Below, piece by piece: positions 8,778 through 18,568 of a stretch of 64,000 nucleotides of DNA. A program made the position numbers and the translations under genes. The DNA is from Halomonas qaidamensis. Lineage in GTDB: Bacteria; Pseudomonadota; Gammaproteobacteria; Pseudomonadales; Halomonadaceae. The stretch covers positions 2,976,001 to 3,040,000 of the forward strand of contig NZ_CP080627.1 of assembly GCF_025917315.1 (NCBI RefSeq), given 5' to 3'. Position 1 is the stretch's first letter, and every line of letters begins with the position of its first letter. The notes below the pieces were generated by a model. The model saw nothing but the letters and a program-made list of their open reading frames with translations. It was not told the origin of the DNA and did not search any database.

Positions 8778-9302
8778 ATGTCAGATTCACCGATTACACC
8801 CTGGTATAAGCAGTTTTGGCCATGGTTTTTATTAGGCCTACTGTTTTCATCCATTGTTGTCAGCACGACCTTTGCAGTTTTGTCGATCAAAAGCTACGAC
8901 GGTATGGTGGTACAAGAAGATTATTACGAACACGGCAAAGCAATTAACGTGGTGCTCGCAAAACAAGAGCAAGCACGGGCATTAAATTTAAGCGCCGAGC
9001 TACGCATTGATCCGCTGACCAGTGATATCGTTGTTGATCTTGCTGGCGATGCTCGTCCAGACAAGCTCTACCTCGATCTGATCTTTCCCACTGAAGATGA
9101 CCGCGATCAGTCGTTTGTTCTAGAGCATGTCCGCGACGGGCGCTATATCACCCAAGGCCCAGACAATCTACGCTATCGCTGGTATCTACAGCTACAGCCA
9201 GAGCAAGGCGGCGACGCTGACTGGCGACTAATCGGCGAAGCACGCTTCCCTGATGAAAATACTATTGCACTACTACCGGGTGGACGCTCGGAGAACGAAT
9301 GA
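8778..9302 (+). CDS. ccoH: FixH/CcoH family cbb3 assembly protein
   Basis: 174 residues from ATG 8778, with AGGAG inside the end of ccoG. A start at 8757 would overlap ccoG and adds seven residues that do not look like the family. FixH/CcoH is a membrane-anchored periplasmic protein needed for stable cbb3 assembly. It begins PWYKQFWPWFLLG followed by one membrane segment and the YYEHGKAIN motif typical of FixH. The rest is a periplasmic beta-rich domain. It overlaps ccoI by four bases (ATGA). Confidence 0.92.
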   Translation: MSDSPITPWYKQFWPWFLLGLLFSSIVVSTTFAVLSIKSYDGMVVQEDYYEHGKAINVVLAKQEQARALNLSAELRIDPLTSDIVVDLAGDARPDKLYLDLIFPTEDDRDQSFVLEHVRDGRYITQGPDNLRYRWYLQLQPEQGGDADWRLIGEARFPDENTIALLPGGRSENE

Positions 9303-11776
9303 TCAAGACCCCCCTTAGCTGCTATCACTGCGGTAACACGGTGCCCGATGGGGCACCGTGGCGTATTAATATTGACGACACCCCCCAACCACTGTGCTGC
9401 CCCGGTTGCGAAGCCGTCGCTCATGCCATCGTCGATGGTGGTTTGGAAAGCTACTATCGCTATCGCACCGAAATGCCCGAGCGCCCTGATGAGCGCCAAG
9501 CTGCCAAGGCAGAAACTTGGTCAGTATTTGACGACCCTGGTTTACAAGCGCAGTTTGTTCACCCCGAAGGAGATGAAGGAGAAGTAAGGGCCACACTGGC
9601 GATAGACGGTATCACCTGTGCAGCCTGCGCTTGGCTCATCGAACACCGATTGAACGCACTAGAAGGGGTCACATCAAGCGCCGTTAACCTAACCCATCAC
9701 CGCCTTCGCGTTAGCTGGGACCCAGAGGTTATTAACCTTTCTCAATTATTCGCTGAACTAGCGGCCATTGGTTACGATGCGCAGCCCTACGAGCCTGACC
9801 AAGCCCAAATGCGCTTGCAACATGAAGAACGCATGAATGTGCGTCGCCTAATTGTTGCCGCCGTAGGCATGATGCAAGTCATGATGTTCTCTATTCCCAT
9901 TTATGTATCGGGGCCAGGTGAGCTTAGCGAAGACTTTTACGCTCTGTTTCACTGGCTATCATTTGCTCTCGCAACGCCCGTGGTATTTTTCTCAGCGCAG
10001 CCTTTTTTCCGTAACGCATTACGCGACCTGAAAACAGGTGTGCTTGGCATGGATGTGCCCGTTTCATTAGCCATTGGCGGTGCTTATTTGGCAAGTAGTT
10101 ACGCGGTACTGTTTAACGTTGGCGAGGTCTATTTTGACTCAGTGGCCATGTTTACCTTTTTCTTGCTGTTTGGCCGCTACGTGGAAGGCCGGGCCAGACG
10201 GCGCAGCGGCCATAGCGGTAATGCGTTGAGCGGTGTTTTACCTGTGTCTGCCATTCGCTTAGAGCAGGATGGTAGCGAACGCATCCTGCCTGCCAGCGAA
10301 CTCACGGAAGGCGACCGAGTGCTAATTAAACCCGGCCACGGCGTGCCGGCTGATGGCATTATCGAAGATGGCGAGTCCAGCCTCGACGAGTCGATGCTCA
10401 CTGGCGAGTACTTACCAGTGACCCGTCGAGTAGGCGAATGCGTGGTGGGTGGGAGCCAAAACATGGAAAACCCACTCGTCATGCGGGTTACCCATGCAGG
10501 CAACAGCGCCAGGGTTGCTAACATCGTTGACTTAACGGATCGCGCCTTTGCCAGCCGCCCACGCCTTGCCCAAATGGCGGCGCGGATGGCTCACCTGTTT
10601 GTACTACGACTACTGATCGTTACCGCCTGTGTCACCGTCGCGTGGTGGTTTATCGACCCCTCCCGTATGTTATGGGTACTGCTTTCCGTATTGGTAGTGA
10701 CTTGTCCTTGCGCACTTGCACTGGCAACCCCCACGGCACTAACAGCAGGACATGGCCAGCTGCGCCAGCGAGGCGTACTGATTACCCGTGCCGACGCGAT
10801 TGAATCACTCTCCAACGTCACGCGGGTTATTTTTGATAAGACCGGCACATTGACTCGCGGCGAAATGCAACTGACTCAAACTCAACCTATTACCCAACAG
10901 CCTCTCACCCACCACCATACCCCACTCAGTGAGGAGCATGCGCAGGCTATTGCCGCGGCGCTAGAGGCGCATTCAGAGCACCCCATTGCCAGGGCGTTTC
11001 GACCGTTTCGGGATGCCACCCTGCAAGCACGCAACGTTAAAAGCGTGACCGGAAGCGGCCTTGAAGGCACGTTGAACGGCGCAACATGGCGCTTAGGCAA
11101 ACCAGACTTTGCCACGACAGCCGCCCTGGCTCCACCAGGATTTGGTCAGTGGTTGCTACTCAGTGAAGATAATACGCCACGCGCTTGGTTTAAACTGCAC
11201 GATGGCATTCGAGAAGATGCGGCCCAAACCGTTGCTGCCCTTCAAGCCCGCGGGCTTGAAGTGGAGCTGCTCTCCGGCGACACGCAAGAAGCGGTAGAGA
11301 GTTTGGCAGAGCAGCTCAACATCACCACTTGGCACGCTGGTAAATCGCCTGAAGGCAAGCTTGAACGGTTACGTGAGCTGCAAGCCAATGGTGAACGGGT
11401 CGTGATGATCGGTGACGGTATCAATGATGTACCGGTATTGGCTGGCGCTGACGTCGCCATTGCTATGAACGGCGCCACAGACCTTGCCCGCACACGAGCC
11501 GACGCGATATTACTGAGTCCACGTCTAATACGTATTTTTGAAGCCATTGATATTGCCTGCGCCACGCGTCGCATTATGCGTCAAAACATGATGTGGTCGG
11601 TTTGCTACAATTTTTCGGCTTTGCCCTTGGCAGCGATGGGGTTAATTCCCCCTTGGCTGGCCGCAATTGGCATGTCACTAAGTTCCTTGGTGGTGGTAGG
11701 TAACGCATTACGTCTCACGCGCTGGCGCACACCTTCTGTTACTCAGGCTGGCCTATCCACACCGGTGAGTGTATGA
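9299..11776 (+). CDS. ccoI: Copper-transporting P1B-type ATPase CcoI (FixI)
   Basis: 825 residues. CcoI is a heavy-metal P-type ATPase that moves copper to the periplasm for the CuB site of the cbb3 oxidase. The order is: a Cys-rich N-terminal metal-binding region (C8-x2-C11 and CCPGC) and a heavy-metal-associated domain with GITC107AAC110. Then come membrane segments, the actuator motif LTGEYLPV, the CPC transport motif (C469-P-C471), the phosphorylation motif D513-KTGTLTRG, SEHPIARAF and the hinge GDGINDVPVL (from G705). All catalytic motifs are intact. Both ends overlap neighbours by four bases, so ccoH-I-S are translationally coupled. Confidence 0.96.
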   Translation: MIKTPLSCYHCGNTVPDGAPWRINIDDTPQPLCCPGCEAVAHAIVDGGLESYYRYRTEMPERPDERQAAKAETWSVFDDPGLQAQFVHPEGDEGEVRATLAIDGITCAACAWLIEHRLNALEGVTSSAVNLTHHRLRVSWDPEVINLSQLFAELAAIGYDAQPYEPDQAQMRLQHEERMNVRRLIVAAVGMMQVMMFSIPIYVSGPGELSEDFYALFHWLSFALATPVVFFSAQPFFRNALRDLKTGVLGMDVPVSLAIGGAYLASSYAVLFNVGEVYFDSVAMFTFFLLFGRYVEGRARRRSGHSGNALSGVLPVSAIRLEQDGSERILPASELTEGDRVLIKPGHGVPADGIIEDGESSLDESMLTGEYLPVTRRVGECVVGGSQNMENPLVMRVTHAGNSARVANIVDLTDRAFASRPRLAQMAARMAHLFVLRLLIVTACVTVAWWFIDPSRMLWVLLSVLVVTCPCALALATPTALTAGHGQLRQRGVLITRADAIESLSNVTRVIFDKTGTLTRGEMQLTQTQPITQQPLTHHHTPLSEEHAQAIAAALEAHSEHPIARAFRPFRDATLQARNVKSVTGSGLEGTLNGATWRLGKPDFATTAALAPPGFGQWLLLSEDNTPRAWFKLHDGIREDAAQTVAALQARGLEVELLSGDTQEAVESLAEQLNITTWHAGKSPEGKLERLRELQANGERVVMIGDGINDVPVLAGADVAIAMNGATDLARTRADAILLSPRLIRIFEAIDIACATRRIMRQNMMWSVCYNFSALPLAAMGLIPPWLAAIGMSLSSLVVVGNALRLTRWRTPSVTQAGLSTPVSV

Positions 11777-11994
11777 CAATCTTATATTTATTGATTCCAC
11801 TTTCACTGATTTTGCTGGGCCTCGCGGTGTGGGCGTTTTTCTGGGCCGTTAAGCATGACCAGTTTGACGACCTCGAAGGTCCCGCCCACCGTATCCTGTT
11901 TGACGATGATGAGAATGACCTGCCCCCCGAACAACGCGCCGAGCGTAAAAAAAACGTGTCTTCTTCTCAAGACAATCAAGAGCCACCCGTATGA
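11773..11994 (+). CDS. ccoS: cbb3-type oxidase assembly protein CcoS
   Basis: 73 residues. One N-terminal membrane segment (about residues 3-24) is followed by the family signature WAVKHDQFDDLEGPAHRIL and a charged tail. CcoS is a small membrane protein required for cofactor insertion into the cbb3 oxidase. ATG overlaps the ccoI stop (ATGA), and its own stop overlaps the next gene in the same way. Confidence 0.95.
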   Translation: MTILYLLIPLSLILLGLAVWAFFWAVKHDQFDDLEGPAHRILFDDDENDLPPEQRAERKKNVSSSQDNQEPPV

Positions 11995-12686
11995 ATCCCA
12001 CGGGGTTTGATTTACCGCCACTACTCGCTGCGTTTGTCTTTGGCTTAATGGGTGGCGCTCACTGTATCGGCATGTGCGGCGGCATTATGAGCGCACTCAC
12101 GTTTGCCGTACCACCTAGCATGCGGCACCCAGCCCGCATGGGTGGGCTACTGATTAGCTATAACGCGGGACGCATTCTCAGCTATATGGTGGCAGGCGCT
12201 AGTGTAGCGGCACTTGGCACACTGATCTCTCTTTCACCAAACGCACGTATTGCGCTCCAGGCATTCGCCGCAGTAATGCTGATCTTAATGGCGCTCTATA
12301 TCGCTAACTGGTGGAAAGGACTACTAAAAGTAGAGGCAGTCGGACGATATCTTTGGCGTTATATAGAACCGGTGGGAAGACGCCTGATGCCGGTTGTGCA
12401 TCTTCCTCAAGCCTTCGCCCTTGGCGCACTTTGGGGCTGGTTACCCTGCGGTTTAGTTTATTCAATGCTAGCTTGGAGCCTAGCCATTGCAGACCCAATC
12501 GACGGTGCTCTTCTAATGGGGGCTTTTGGCCTCGGCACCCTACCTGCCTTGCTGGCAACCGGCCTAGCAGCACAGCAGCTGAGCCATTTAATTCGTCACC
12601 CTGCCACTCGCAGCATTGCCGCACTGTCAATCATTGGCTTTGCACTTTGGCAGCTGTGGTCTCTAGCACCTTACACTGCGCATTAA
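11991..12686 (+). CDS. Sulfite exporter TauE/SafE-like membrane protein of the cco cluster
   Basis: 231 residues, six or so membrane segments. The N-terminal motif GGAHCIGMCGGIMSAL and the later WGWLPCGLVYSML, each with conserved cysteines, mark the COG2836 branch of the TauE/SafE superfamily. That branch is regularly found at the end of ccoGHIS runs. The two Cys-Gly motifs suggest a part in metal or thiol handling during oxidase assembly, but this is inferred from position; no substrate is known. It overlaps ccoS by four bases. Confidence 0.85.
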   Translation: MNPTGFDLPPLLAAFVFGLMGGAHCIGMCGGIMSALTFAVPPSMRHPARMGGLLISYNAGRILSYMVAGASVAALGTLISLSPNARIALQAFAAVMLILMALYIANWWKGLLKVEAVGRYLWRYIEPVGRRLMPVVHLPQAFALGALWGWLPCGLVYSMLAWSLAIADPIDGALLMGAFGLGTLPALLATGLAAQQLSHLIRHPATRSIAALSIIGFALWQLWSLAPYTAH

Positions 12687-12701
12687 GCAGCCCCCATAGC
12701 T

Positions 12702-12715
12702 TGATATAGCTCAAC
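12702..12715 (+). promoter_or_regulatory. FNR/ANR-like box upstream of hemN
   Basis: TTGAT-ATAG-CTCAA matches TTGAT-N4-ATCAA at nine of ten positions. It is centred 104 bp before the hemN ATG. With class II geometry the start would be near 12750 and the -10 near TAGCAT at 12737-12742. hemN is a known ANR/FNR target in pseudomonads. Confidence 0.65.
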
Positions 12716-12812
12716 GCTTTCAAAGTGCCACTGCACTAGCATAAGGATCAACAGCTGAGCGACATCGCTCAATTTGATTACATCGCTTACTTTTCACTTT
12801 GGAGCGTTCATC

Positions 12813-14255
12813 ATGTCAGCCCATGCTACTGCTGCCTTCTCATCAACATCGTTCTCATCAACACCCACTGAAGTACCTAGCGCAACTGCCTGGAATGAAG
12901 CGCTACTGTGGCGTTACGACAAAAGTGGCCCGCGTTACACCTCCTACCCGACGGCGCTTGCGTTTCATGAGCAGTTTGGCACCGCTGACTTTACCCAGGC
13001 GTTAGAACGCAGTAATGCAAGCCGCCGACCGCTTTCCCTGTATGTACATGTACCGTTTTGTCGAAAAATTTGCTTCTACTGTGCATGCAATAAGATTGCA
13101 ACGAAGAATACCGCTCTTGCCGAGCCTTACCTATCCCGGCTAGATCGAGAGATGGTGCTGACTGCACGCCATTTAGACACATCGCGCCCAGTTCAGCAGT
13201 TGCATTGGGGCGGTGGTACTCCCACGTTTCTTTCTTTAGCACAAATGGGAGACCTGATTGATCGCCTCGACGCCCGTTTTGGTTTATCTGGTTCAGCGGA
13301 CCGCGATTACGCGATTGAAATTGATCCCCGCGAAGCAGACGTCTTTACCCTGCGCCATTTGCAGTCGCTTGGCTTTAACCGCTTAAGCCTGGGCGTACAG
13401 GATTTAAACCCGCAGGTACAAAAAGCGATTAACCGTGTGCAGCCCCGGGTGCTTACTGAAACACTCATGGAAGAAGCGCACCGCCTTGGCTTTCGCTCGC
13501 TCAATCTTGATTTAATCTATGGGCTGCCCTTTCAAACGGAAAAAAGCTTTGCTGAAACACTGGGCCAGATTATCGAATTAAATCCTGCCCGCCTGTCAGT
13601 ATTTAACTATGCCCATATGCCCACCCGTTTTGCCCCTCAGCGACGTATCAATGAAGCAGACCTCCCCAACGCTGACGAGAAGCTGGCAATATTGCATACC
13701 ACCATTGAGATGCTAACTAACGCAGGCTATGTGCATATCGGGATGGATCACTTTGCGCGCCCAGATGATAGTCTTGCAATTGCTCAGCGCAACGGAACCT
13801 TGCAGCGCAATTTTCAGGGTTACTCTAGCCATGCACAGTGCGATTTAGTTGGATTAGGCGTCTCCGCCATTTCACGGATTGACGATGTTTACGCACAAAA
13901 TCCGACTCAGCTTGATCAATACGAAACATCTTTAGATCAAGGTAGGCTGGCAACCGTCAAAGGATTAAGGTTAAATAAGGACGACCTAATACGCAGAGAC
14001 GTCATTGAGCGGCTAATGTGCGATATGTGCATTGATTTAGCAGCCATAGGAAAGCGTTGGAACATTGATGCTAGCGACTATTTTTCCACTGCTCTTGAAC
14101 AGCTGCGTAACGCTGAACAAGATGGATTAGTCACTTTTCATCAGCAAATGATTAGCGCCACCCCTATTGGTCGGCTGTTGATTCGCCATCTAGCAATGGC
14201 CTTTGATGCTCGCCTCGCGGATCAGTCGACCCAACGCTACTCAAAGATTGTGTAA
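12813..14255 (+). CDS. hemN: Oxygen-independent coproporphyrinogen III dehydrogenase HemN
   Basis: 480 residues from ATG 12813, with GGAG eight bases upstream; an earlier ATG at 12774 has no ribosome site. HemN decarboxylates coproporphyrinogen III to protoporphyrinogen IX without oxygen, in the cytoplasm, feeding heme to the oxidase upstream. Radical-SAM cluster cysteines are seen as C83-RKI-C87-FY-C90 followed by A-C92 as in true HemN. HWGGGTPTF is the SAM-binding motif, and the C-terminal HemN domain is present. The N-terminus has an unusual S/T-rich leader of ~25 residues. An ANR-like box lies upstream and anr follows. Confidence 0.96.
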   Translation: MSAHATAAFSSTSFSSTPTEVPSATAWNEALLWRYDKSGPRYTSYPTALAFHEQFGTADFTQALERSNASRRPLSLYVHVPFCRKICFYCACNKIATKNTALAEPYLSRLDREMVLTARHLDTSRPVQQLHWGGGTPTFLSLAQMGDLIDRLDARFGLSGSADRDYAIEIDPREADVFTLRHLQSLGFNRLSLGVQDLNPQVQKAINRVQPRVLTETLMEEAHRLGFRSLNLDLIYGLPFQTEKSFAETLGQIIELNPARLSVFNYAHMPTRFAPQRRINEADLPNADEKLAILHTTIEMLTNAGYVHIGMDHFARPDDSLAIAQRNGTLQRNFQGYSSHAQCDLVGLGVSAISRIDDVYAQNPTQLDQYETSLDQGRLATVKGLRLNKDDLIRRDVIERLMCDMCIDLAAIGKRWNIDASDYFSTALEQLRNAEQDGLVTFHQQMISATPIGRLLIRHLAMAFDARLADQSTQRYSKIV

Positions 14256-14313
14256 GCTTCTTGAGACGTCTTGCCCCAGGGCCTATCATGGCTAACGAGA
14301 AAGGGAGAATGAT

Positions 14314-15066
14314 ATGCCACACCCCGTCAGCCAACGACGCTCACTGTTGCAAGAAGCACGCTGCCAAACTTGTAGCTTAAGCTCACTGTGTCTACCGCTC
14401 GCATTAGAACTTGAAGACATGAGCCAGTTTGATGCGATCATCCGTCGCCGTGCACCACTCAAAAAAGGCGAGCCACTGTTTCGTCAGGGCGACCGTTTTA
14501 CCAGTGTGTATGCCGTTCGCTCAGGCAGTCTAAAACAGGTGACCAGCGAAGGTAATGGCAACGATCAACTGACAAATTTCTACCTGCCCAGTGAACTGGT
14601 CGGATTGGACGGCATCGATGAAGAGCACTACCCCGGTAGCGTGATTGCCCTGGAAACTACCACAGTGTGCGAAATTCCGTTTGATCGTTTGGATCTACTT
14701 TCTGAAGAACTTCCGGAACTGCGTGGACAGCTATATCGCAGTATGAGTAAAGAGCTGCGAGACGATCGGCGCATGATGCGCTTGTTATCACGCAAAACTG
14801 CCGATCAGCGCTTGGCCAGCTTTTTAGTCACGCTTTCAGACCGTTTTCGCCGGCGCGGGTACTCGCCTTACAGCTTCAGGCTTTCTATGTCCCGCGCAGA
14901 CATTGGTAATTACTTAGGCTTAGCGGTAGAAACGGTCAGCCGAATTCTTAGTCGCTTTCAACAGCAAGAAGTGGTCGCAGTTTCGGGGCGCGAGGTTAAT
15001 ATTTTAGATATGCAGCGTCTTATTACACTGGCTGAAGAAGAAGAGCAGCCGACTGCTCTACGCTAA
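14314..15066 (+). CDS. anr: Oxygen-sensing transcriptional regulator Anr (FNR family)
   Basis: 250 residues. This CRP/FNR-family activator senses oxygen through a [4Fe-4S] cluster. The N-terminal cluster cysteines are C17, C20 and C26 ([10 protein letters not shown]), and the fourth is C119 in TTTVCEIPF, so the sensor is complete. A cyclic-nucleotide-binding-like fold and a dimer helix follow. The recognition helix [15 protein letters not shown] holds the E-x-x-SR signature that reads TTGAT half-sites. AGGGAG lies ahead of the ATG. It sits 58 bp after hemN and overlaps ttcA tail-to-tail by four bases. Likely targets in this window are ccoN and hemN. Confidence 0.96.
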   Translation: MPHPVSQRRSLLQEARCQTCSLSSLCLPLALELEDMSQFDAIIRRRAPLKKGEPLFRQGDRFTSVYAVRSGSLKQVTSEGNGNDQLTNFYLPSELVGLDGIDEEHYPGSVIALETTTVCEIPFDRLDLLSEELPELRGQLYRSMSKELRDDRRMMRLLSRKTADQRLASFLVTLSDRFRRRGYSPYSFRLSMSRADIGNYLGLAVETVSRILSRFQQQEVVAVSGREVNILDMQRLITLAEEEEQPTALR

Positions 15067-16055
15067 GACTCAACGCTAAGCGTTTGAATACGGCGCTCCA
15101 TCAGCGCCGCCTGCTTGGCTTCTAGCCCTGTAAAGTCAAACAGCTGGCGATCTGCTAGCTGTGAAGGCGCCACATTGGTCACCGCTTTGAACATGCTTTC
15201 TAGACGCCCTGGGTGCTTTTTATCCCATTCGGCCAACATATCTTTTACAATTTGTCGCTGAAGATTGGGCTGAGAGCCACACAAGTTACAAGGAATAATG
15301 GGGAATTCCATTAGCCTGGAAAATTCCACAATATCAGCCTCTTTGCAGTAGGCAAGGGGTCGAATGACAATATTTTTGCCATCATCTGACAAAAGCTTAG
15401 GTGGCATTGCTTTTAAAGTGCCTCCAAAGAACATATTTAGAAACAGTGTTTCCAAAATGTCTTCACGATGATGCCCTAACGCAATTTTTGTCGCACCAAT
15501 CTCTTCAGCAAAACCATAAAGTGAACCACGCCTTAATCGAGAACAAAGCGCACAGGTCGTTTTGCCCTCTGGGGTTTTCTCTTTCACCACTGAATACGTA
15601 TCACGCTCTAGAATGTGGTACTCAACACCCAATTTATCCAAATACTGGGGCAGCACATGCTCTGGAAAATCTGGCTGCTTTTGATCCATATTGACAGCGA
15701 CCAAAGAGAAGTTAACCGGTGCATTTCGCTGTAGGTTGAGCAGTATTTCCAGCATCGTATAGCTATCTTTGCCACCAGACAGGCACACCATCACCTTGTC
15801 ACCTTCACCAATCATCTGATAGTCAATAATGGCATTGCCGACTTCTCGCCGTAAGCGCTTTTGCAGCTTATTGAATTCACGCTTCTGCTTAGCATCGTGA
15901 TGGTCGGACTGCGCCTGAAGGTGATCAACAGAACACTTGTCTGCAGAAGTATTTTCAGACGCTGCGGGATCAAAATAATCAGGTGATAGCATAATGTGGG
16001 CACTGCCGATGGTAGAAGAAGCAGCGGGCATTCTAACAATACTCGTTCCCTGCAC
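15063..16055 (-). CDS. ttcA: tRNA 2-thiocytidine(32) synthetase TtcA
   Basis: Up to 330 residues. TtcA uses ATP and an iron-sulfur cluster to thiolate C32 of some tRNAs. The PP-loop is SGGKDS (residues 93-98); the two CxxC cluster motifs are [10 protein letters not shown] and [22 protein letters not shown] is also present. The family core begins at [10 protein letters not shown] near residue 61, whereas E. coli has only about 20 residues before it. The true start may therefore be later than the GTG at 16055, for example an ATG at 16031 or 15992; no candidate has a clear ribosome site. It is convergent with anr. Some relatives pair fnr and ttcA, so the neighbourhood is not surprising. Confidence 0.93.
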   Translation of the reverse strand: MQGTSIVRMPAASSTIGSAHIMLSPDYFDPAASENTSADKCSVDHLQAQSDHHDAKQKREFNKLQKRLRREVGNAIIDYQMIGEGDKVMVCLSGGKDSYTMLEILLNLQRNAPVNFSLVAVNMDQKQPDFPEHVLPQYLDKLGVEYHILERDTYSVVKEKTPEGKTTCALCSRLRRGSLYGFAEEIGATKIALGHHREDILETLFLNMFFGGTLKAMPPKLLSDDGKNIVIRPLAYCKEADIVEFSRLMEFPIIPCNLCGSQPNLQRQIVKDMLAEWDKKHPGRLESMFKAVTNVAPSQLADRQLFDFTGLEAKQAALMERRIQTLSVES

Positions 16056-16097
16056 CCAACATAAACGGGCTAATTCAACGTTAATAGGAATAATACG

Positions 16098-16754
16098 CTA
16101 AACGTGCCGAGCTGCCTCACGTTGCAAACGTAGATACAAAAGAGCACTCGCCGTTGCATCCCCCAATACGCCGATCCATTGGAAAACTGGCATTTGCCAG
16201 CAAGCTAATGCTTCTGCAATCTGACTACGCATCTCACTCTGAGGATGTAGCCGGCGTAACTGGCGATAGTGCAGCTTTCCAACATCGACCTGGGCGTTAG
16301 GCAAACCAAATCCTATCCCTACTTTGAACAGATGGTTTAGATGTTCCAACGAGTGCTCTAACTGCCAACCAATTAGCGGCCGATTACCAATAAATTCAGC
16401 CAACGCCCCAAGATGCTCGGCGTTAGGCATGAGCACTTTGTCAGTCGCATACAGCTGCTGGTGTCGCCGCAGCGTAGCGCTGTTGCTTCGCTCATCTGCC
16501 AAGGTTGCCACCCAAGCTTGGCTGGTATGCACTCTACCCGGGCTAAAGATAACCGCAGCTACACTAACCACGGGCGATTGGCCTGGGCTAACCTGACAAG
16601 CAAGCGCTACCATCTCCTCCCCCATGTAGGGCTGAAAAAGCCAAGCGTAGGAAGAGTCTGCCCAGCGTCTACGGTCGCTTTCACGCTGCATTAATGTACG
16701 TAGCGAGCCACTAAATAGTGACATATGCCGGTCTAACAAGCGCATTCCGCTCAC
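16098..16754 (-). CDS. DnaQ-like exonuclease-fold protein with degenerate active site
   Basis: 218 residues from GTG 16754, overlapping the stop of the upstream gene by four bases (GTGA). Genes beside DUF294/CBS proteins are commonly annotated as 3'-5' exonucleases of the DnaQ type. The layout here is compatible: a strand near residue 50, IGWQLEHSLEHLNHLF where motif II normally sits, and a C-terminal GDATASALLYLRL helix. The acidic residues expected in motif I (D-x-E) are replaced by LACQVSPG, and the motif II Asp is not evident. If the family call is right, nuclease activity is doubtful. The call rests mainly on context and weak similarity of pattern. Confidence 0.55.
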   Translation of the reverse strand: MSGMRLLDRHMSLFSGSLRTLMQRESDRRRWADSSYAWLFQPYMGEEMVALACQVSPGQSPVVSVAAVIFSPGRVHTSQAWVATLADERSNSATLRRHQQLYATDKVLMPNAEHLGALAEFIGNRPLIGWQLEHSLEHLNHLFKVGIGFGLPNAQVDVGKLHYRQLRRLHPQSEMRSQIAEALACWQMPVFQWIGVLGDATASALLYLRLQREAARHV

Positions 16755-18568
16755 GAATACTCCAAATGATAACGATGGGAAAGCCGCTGTTTAAAATCTT
16801 TCACGATATGCAGCGCCTCACGCAATAGGTCACGTTCAAGGGATGAAAGTTCTTGCACCACTACACGGTTACTACGCTGCTGATTCGACGCTTCTGCTGT
16901 TTGCAACTGCTGCTTTAAACGTAATTCAGTGAACAGTGCCAACGCTTCGCCCAGGTCATCAGCAAAACGGCGATCAAGACGACCATCTTCTGCTAGAGCG
17001 TCCAAGCGGTCTAGGGTGGACGTAGCGTTAATTCGTCGCTCAAGGGCCATTGTGCGCACCCCGTGGACAATCGGGAAGATGCCGCCTTTTTTGATATCAA
17101 TGCCATGCTGGGGCTTCTTTAAGGAACCGAATAAGGTAAGCGGCGTAGAAAAACGCAGAGCTGCACGAGCAAAATATGACAGCAATAACTCATCACGCGA
17201 GCAGCGTTCAAATAACGCTGTACGCACACTGTTTAGCAATTTCGGATCTCCTGCAACACCATGAGCGTCCAACAAAATTGCTAACTTCATTAGACTATCG
17301 CCATCTCTTGCACTCACCCATTTGGCAATGTTGCTTTTCCACTGCGACACCGTGCCAACCCACTCAGGATTAGACACCATAATATTACCGGGGCATGGAG
17401 GATAACCGAGCTGAATTAACGTTTGAGTCAGCGCATTCATATCTTCGGCAAGCGAAGGCCAGTGACTATCATCAGCTAAAATAAGGCCATTATCTTGATC
17501 TGTTTTGAGGATCTGCTCACCGCGGCCCTCACTTCCCATGACCATCAAACAGCTTTGGGCGTGGTACTGCTCAGGAATGATAAATGACCATGCTTTGCTC
17601 ATGATTCGGCCGTTCAATGCAGCCAATAGATCCATGGCAAAACGCAGCTTGACCCCCTGAGCCATCAGTGCATTGACCAGTTCAGGCGTGCGTTGGCTAG
17701 CAGCTGCCAATGCTTCCAAACTATTAGCCTGCTCCACCTGTAGACTAACCACATAGCTACGGCTAGAAAAATAACTAAGTACATCTGTCAGTTCCACCAC
17801 CCCTTTTAAGGCATCCTGTTCCATGACTACTACACGCGTCACCTTATGACGTGTCATCAATACAAGTGCTTCAAATAGGTACTGGTTCGGCGTAACAGTT
17901 ACCAGTGAAAAATGGGCCACCTTTTCGACGGAAGAAGTGTGATCATAATTGTCGAGCACAATACCATTGAGCAAATCAGTTTTTGTAACGATGCCAAACT
18001 TACCTTGAGTATTGACCAGTAGACTGTCGGCATGGCTATCGTTGAGTTGCCCCACTGCGCTAGCAATATCGGTAGAAGCATCCATAATCAGTGGCTCACG
18101 CATGCATTCACTAACTTTTGCCAGCATGAAGCCCGCCATCGTCACACCGCCTTCCGCTCGCTTCTCGGTCAACAGCCGCGCCTTGTGTGATAATGACTGT
18201 TTAAAGAAGCTTTCAAAGTCAGGATGATGACGGCAAAGCTTTATAAACAGCGCTTTTGGCATCACATAACACAAGCACTCCTGCTCAGCTTGGAAACGGT
18301 ACCGACTCTTGCCATTCAGAATACTAATGGCACCGAACAAATCACCTGACGTGTAATGCCCAATCCGTGCACTAGATGCAGGCAGGGTGGGATCAATTTC
18401 AGCAACTTCACCTTTATGAATTAAAAACACTGACTCACCCGTTTGCCCCATCTCAATGATAATTTCATTGCGGTCAAAATAGGCGATGTCCATACCTCGA
18501 CGAACGTGGTCACGCCCTTCATCATCGATTAATGTAAAAGGGAGCTGGGAAAGATCAACGTCAATCAT
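16751..18568 (-). CDS. cNMP-binding / CBS-pair / DUF294 putative nucleotidyltransferase
   Basis: 605 residues from ATG 18568, with GGGG seven bases upstream (GTG 18580 also possible). Three parts are visible. A cyclic-nucleotide-binding fold lies in about residues 15-130, with ESVFLIHKGEVAEI and GDLFGAISIL. A CBS pair follows at about 150-270. The nucleotidyltransferase-like DUF294 region has GSEGRGEQILKTDQDNGLI, where the GS/R/DxD pattern resembles GlnD-type enzymes, followed by a helical C-terminal domain. The family probably modifies a protein or senses nucleotides, but no target is established. Its neighbourhood next to acetate symporter genes is common in related bacteria. Confidence 0.88.
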   Translation of the reverse strand: MIDVDLSQLPFTLIDDEGRDHVRRGMDIAYFDRNEIIIEMGQTGESVFLIHKGEVAEIDPTLPASSARIGHYTSGDLFGAISILNGKSRYRFQAEQECLCYVMPKALFIKLCRHHPDFESFFKQSLSHKARLLTEKRAEGGVTMAGFMLAKVSECMREPLIMDASTDIASAVGQLNDSHADSLLVNTQGKFGIVTKTDLLNGIVLDNYDHTSSVEKVAHFSLVTVTPNQYLFEALVLMTRHKVTRVVVMEQDALKGVVELTDVLSYFSSRSYVVSLQVEQANSLEALAAASQRTPELVNALMAQGVKLRFAMDLLAALNGRIMSKAWSFIIPEQYHAQSCLMVMGSEGRGEQILKTDQDNGLILADDSHWPSLAEDMNALTQTLIQLGYPPCPGNIMVSNPEWVGTVSQWKSNIAKWVSARDGDSLMKLAILLDAHGVAGDPKLLNSVRTALFERCSRDELLLSYFARAALRFSTPLTLFGSLKKPQHGIDIKKGGIFPIVHGVRTMALERRINATSTLDRLDALAEDGRLDRRFADDLGEALALFTELRLKQQLQTAEASNQQRSNRVVVQELSSLERDLLREALHIVKDFKQRLSHRYHLEYS

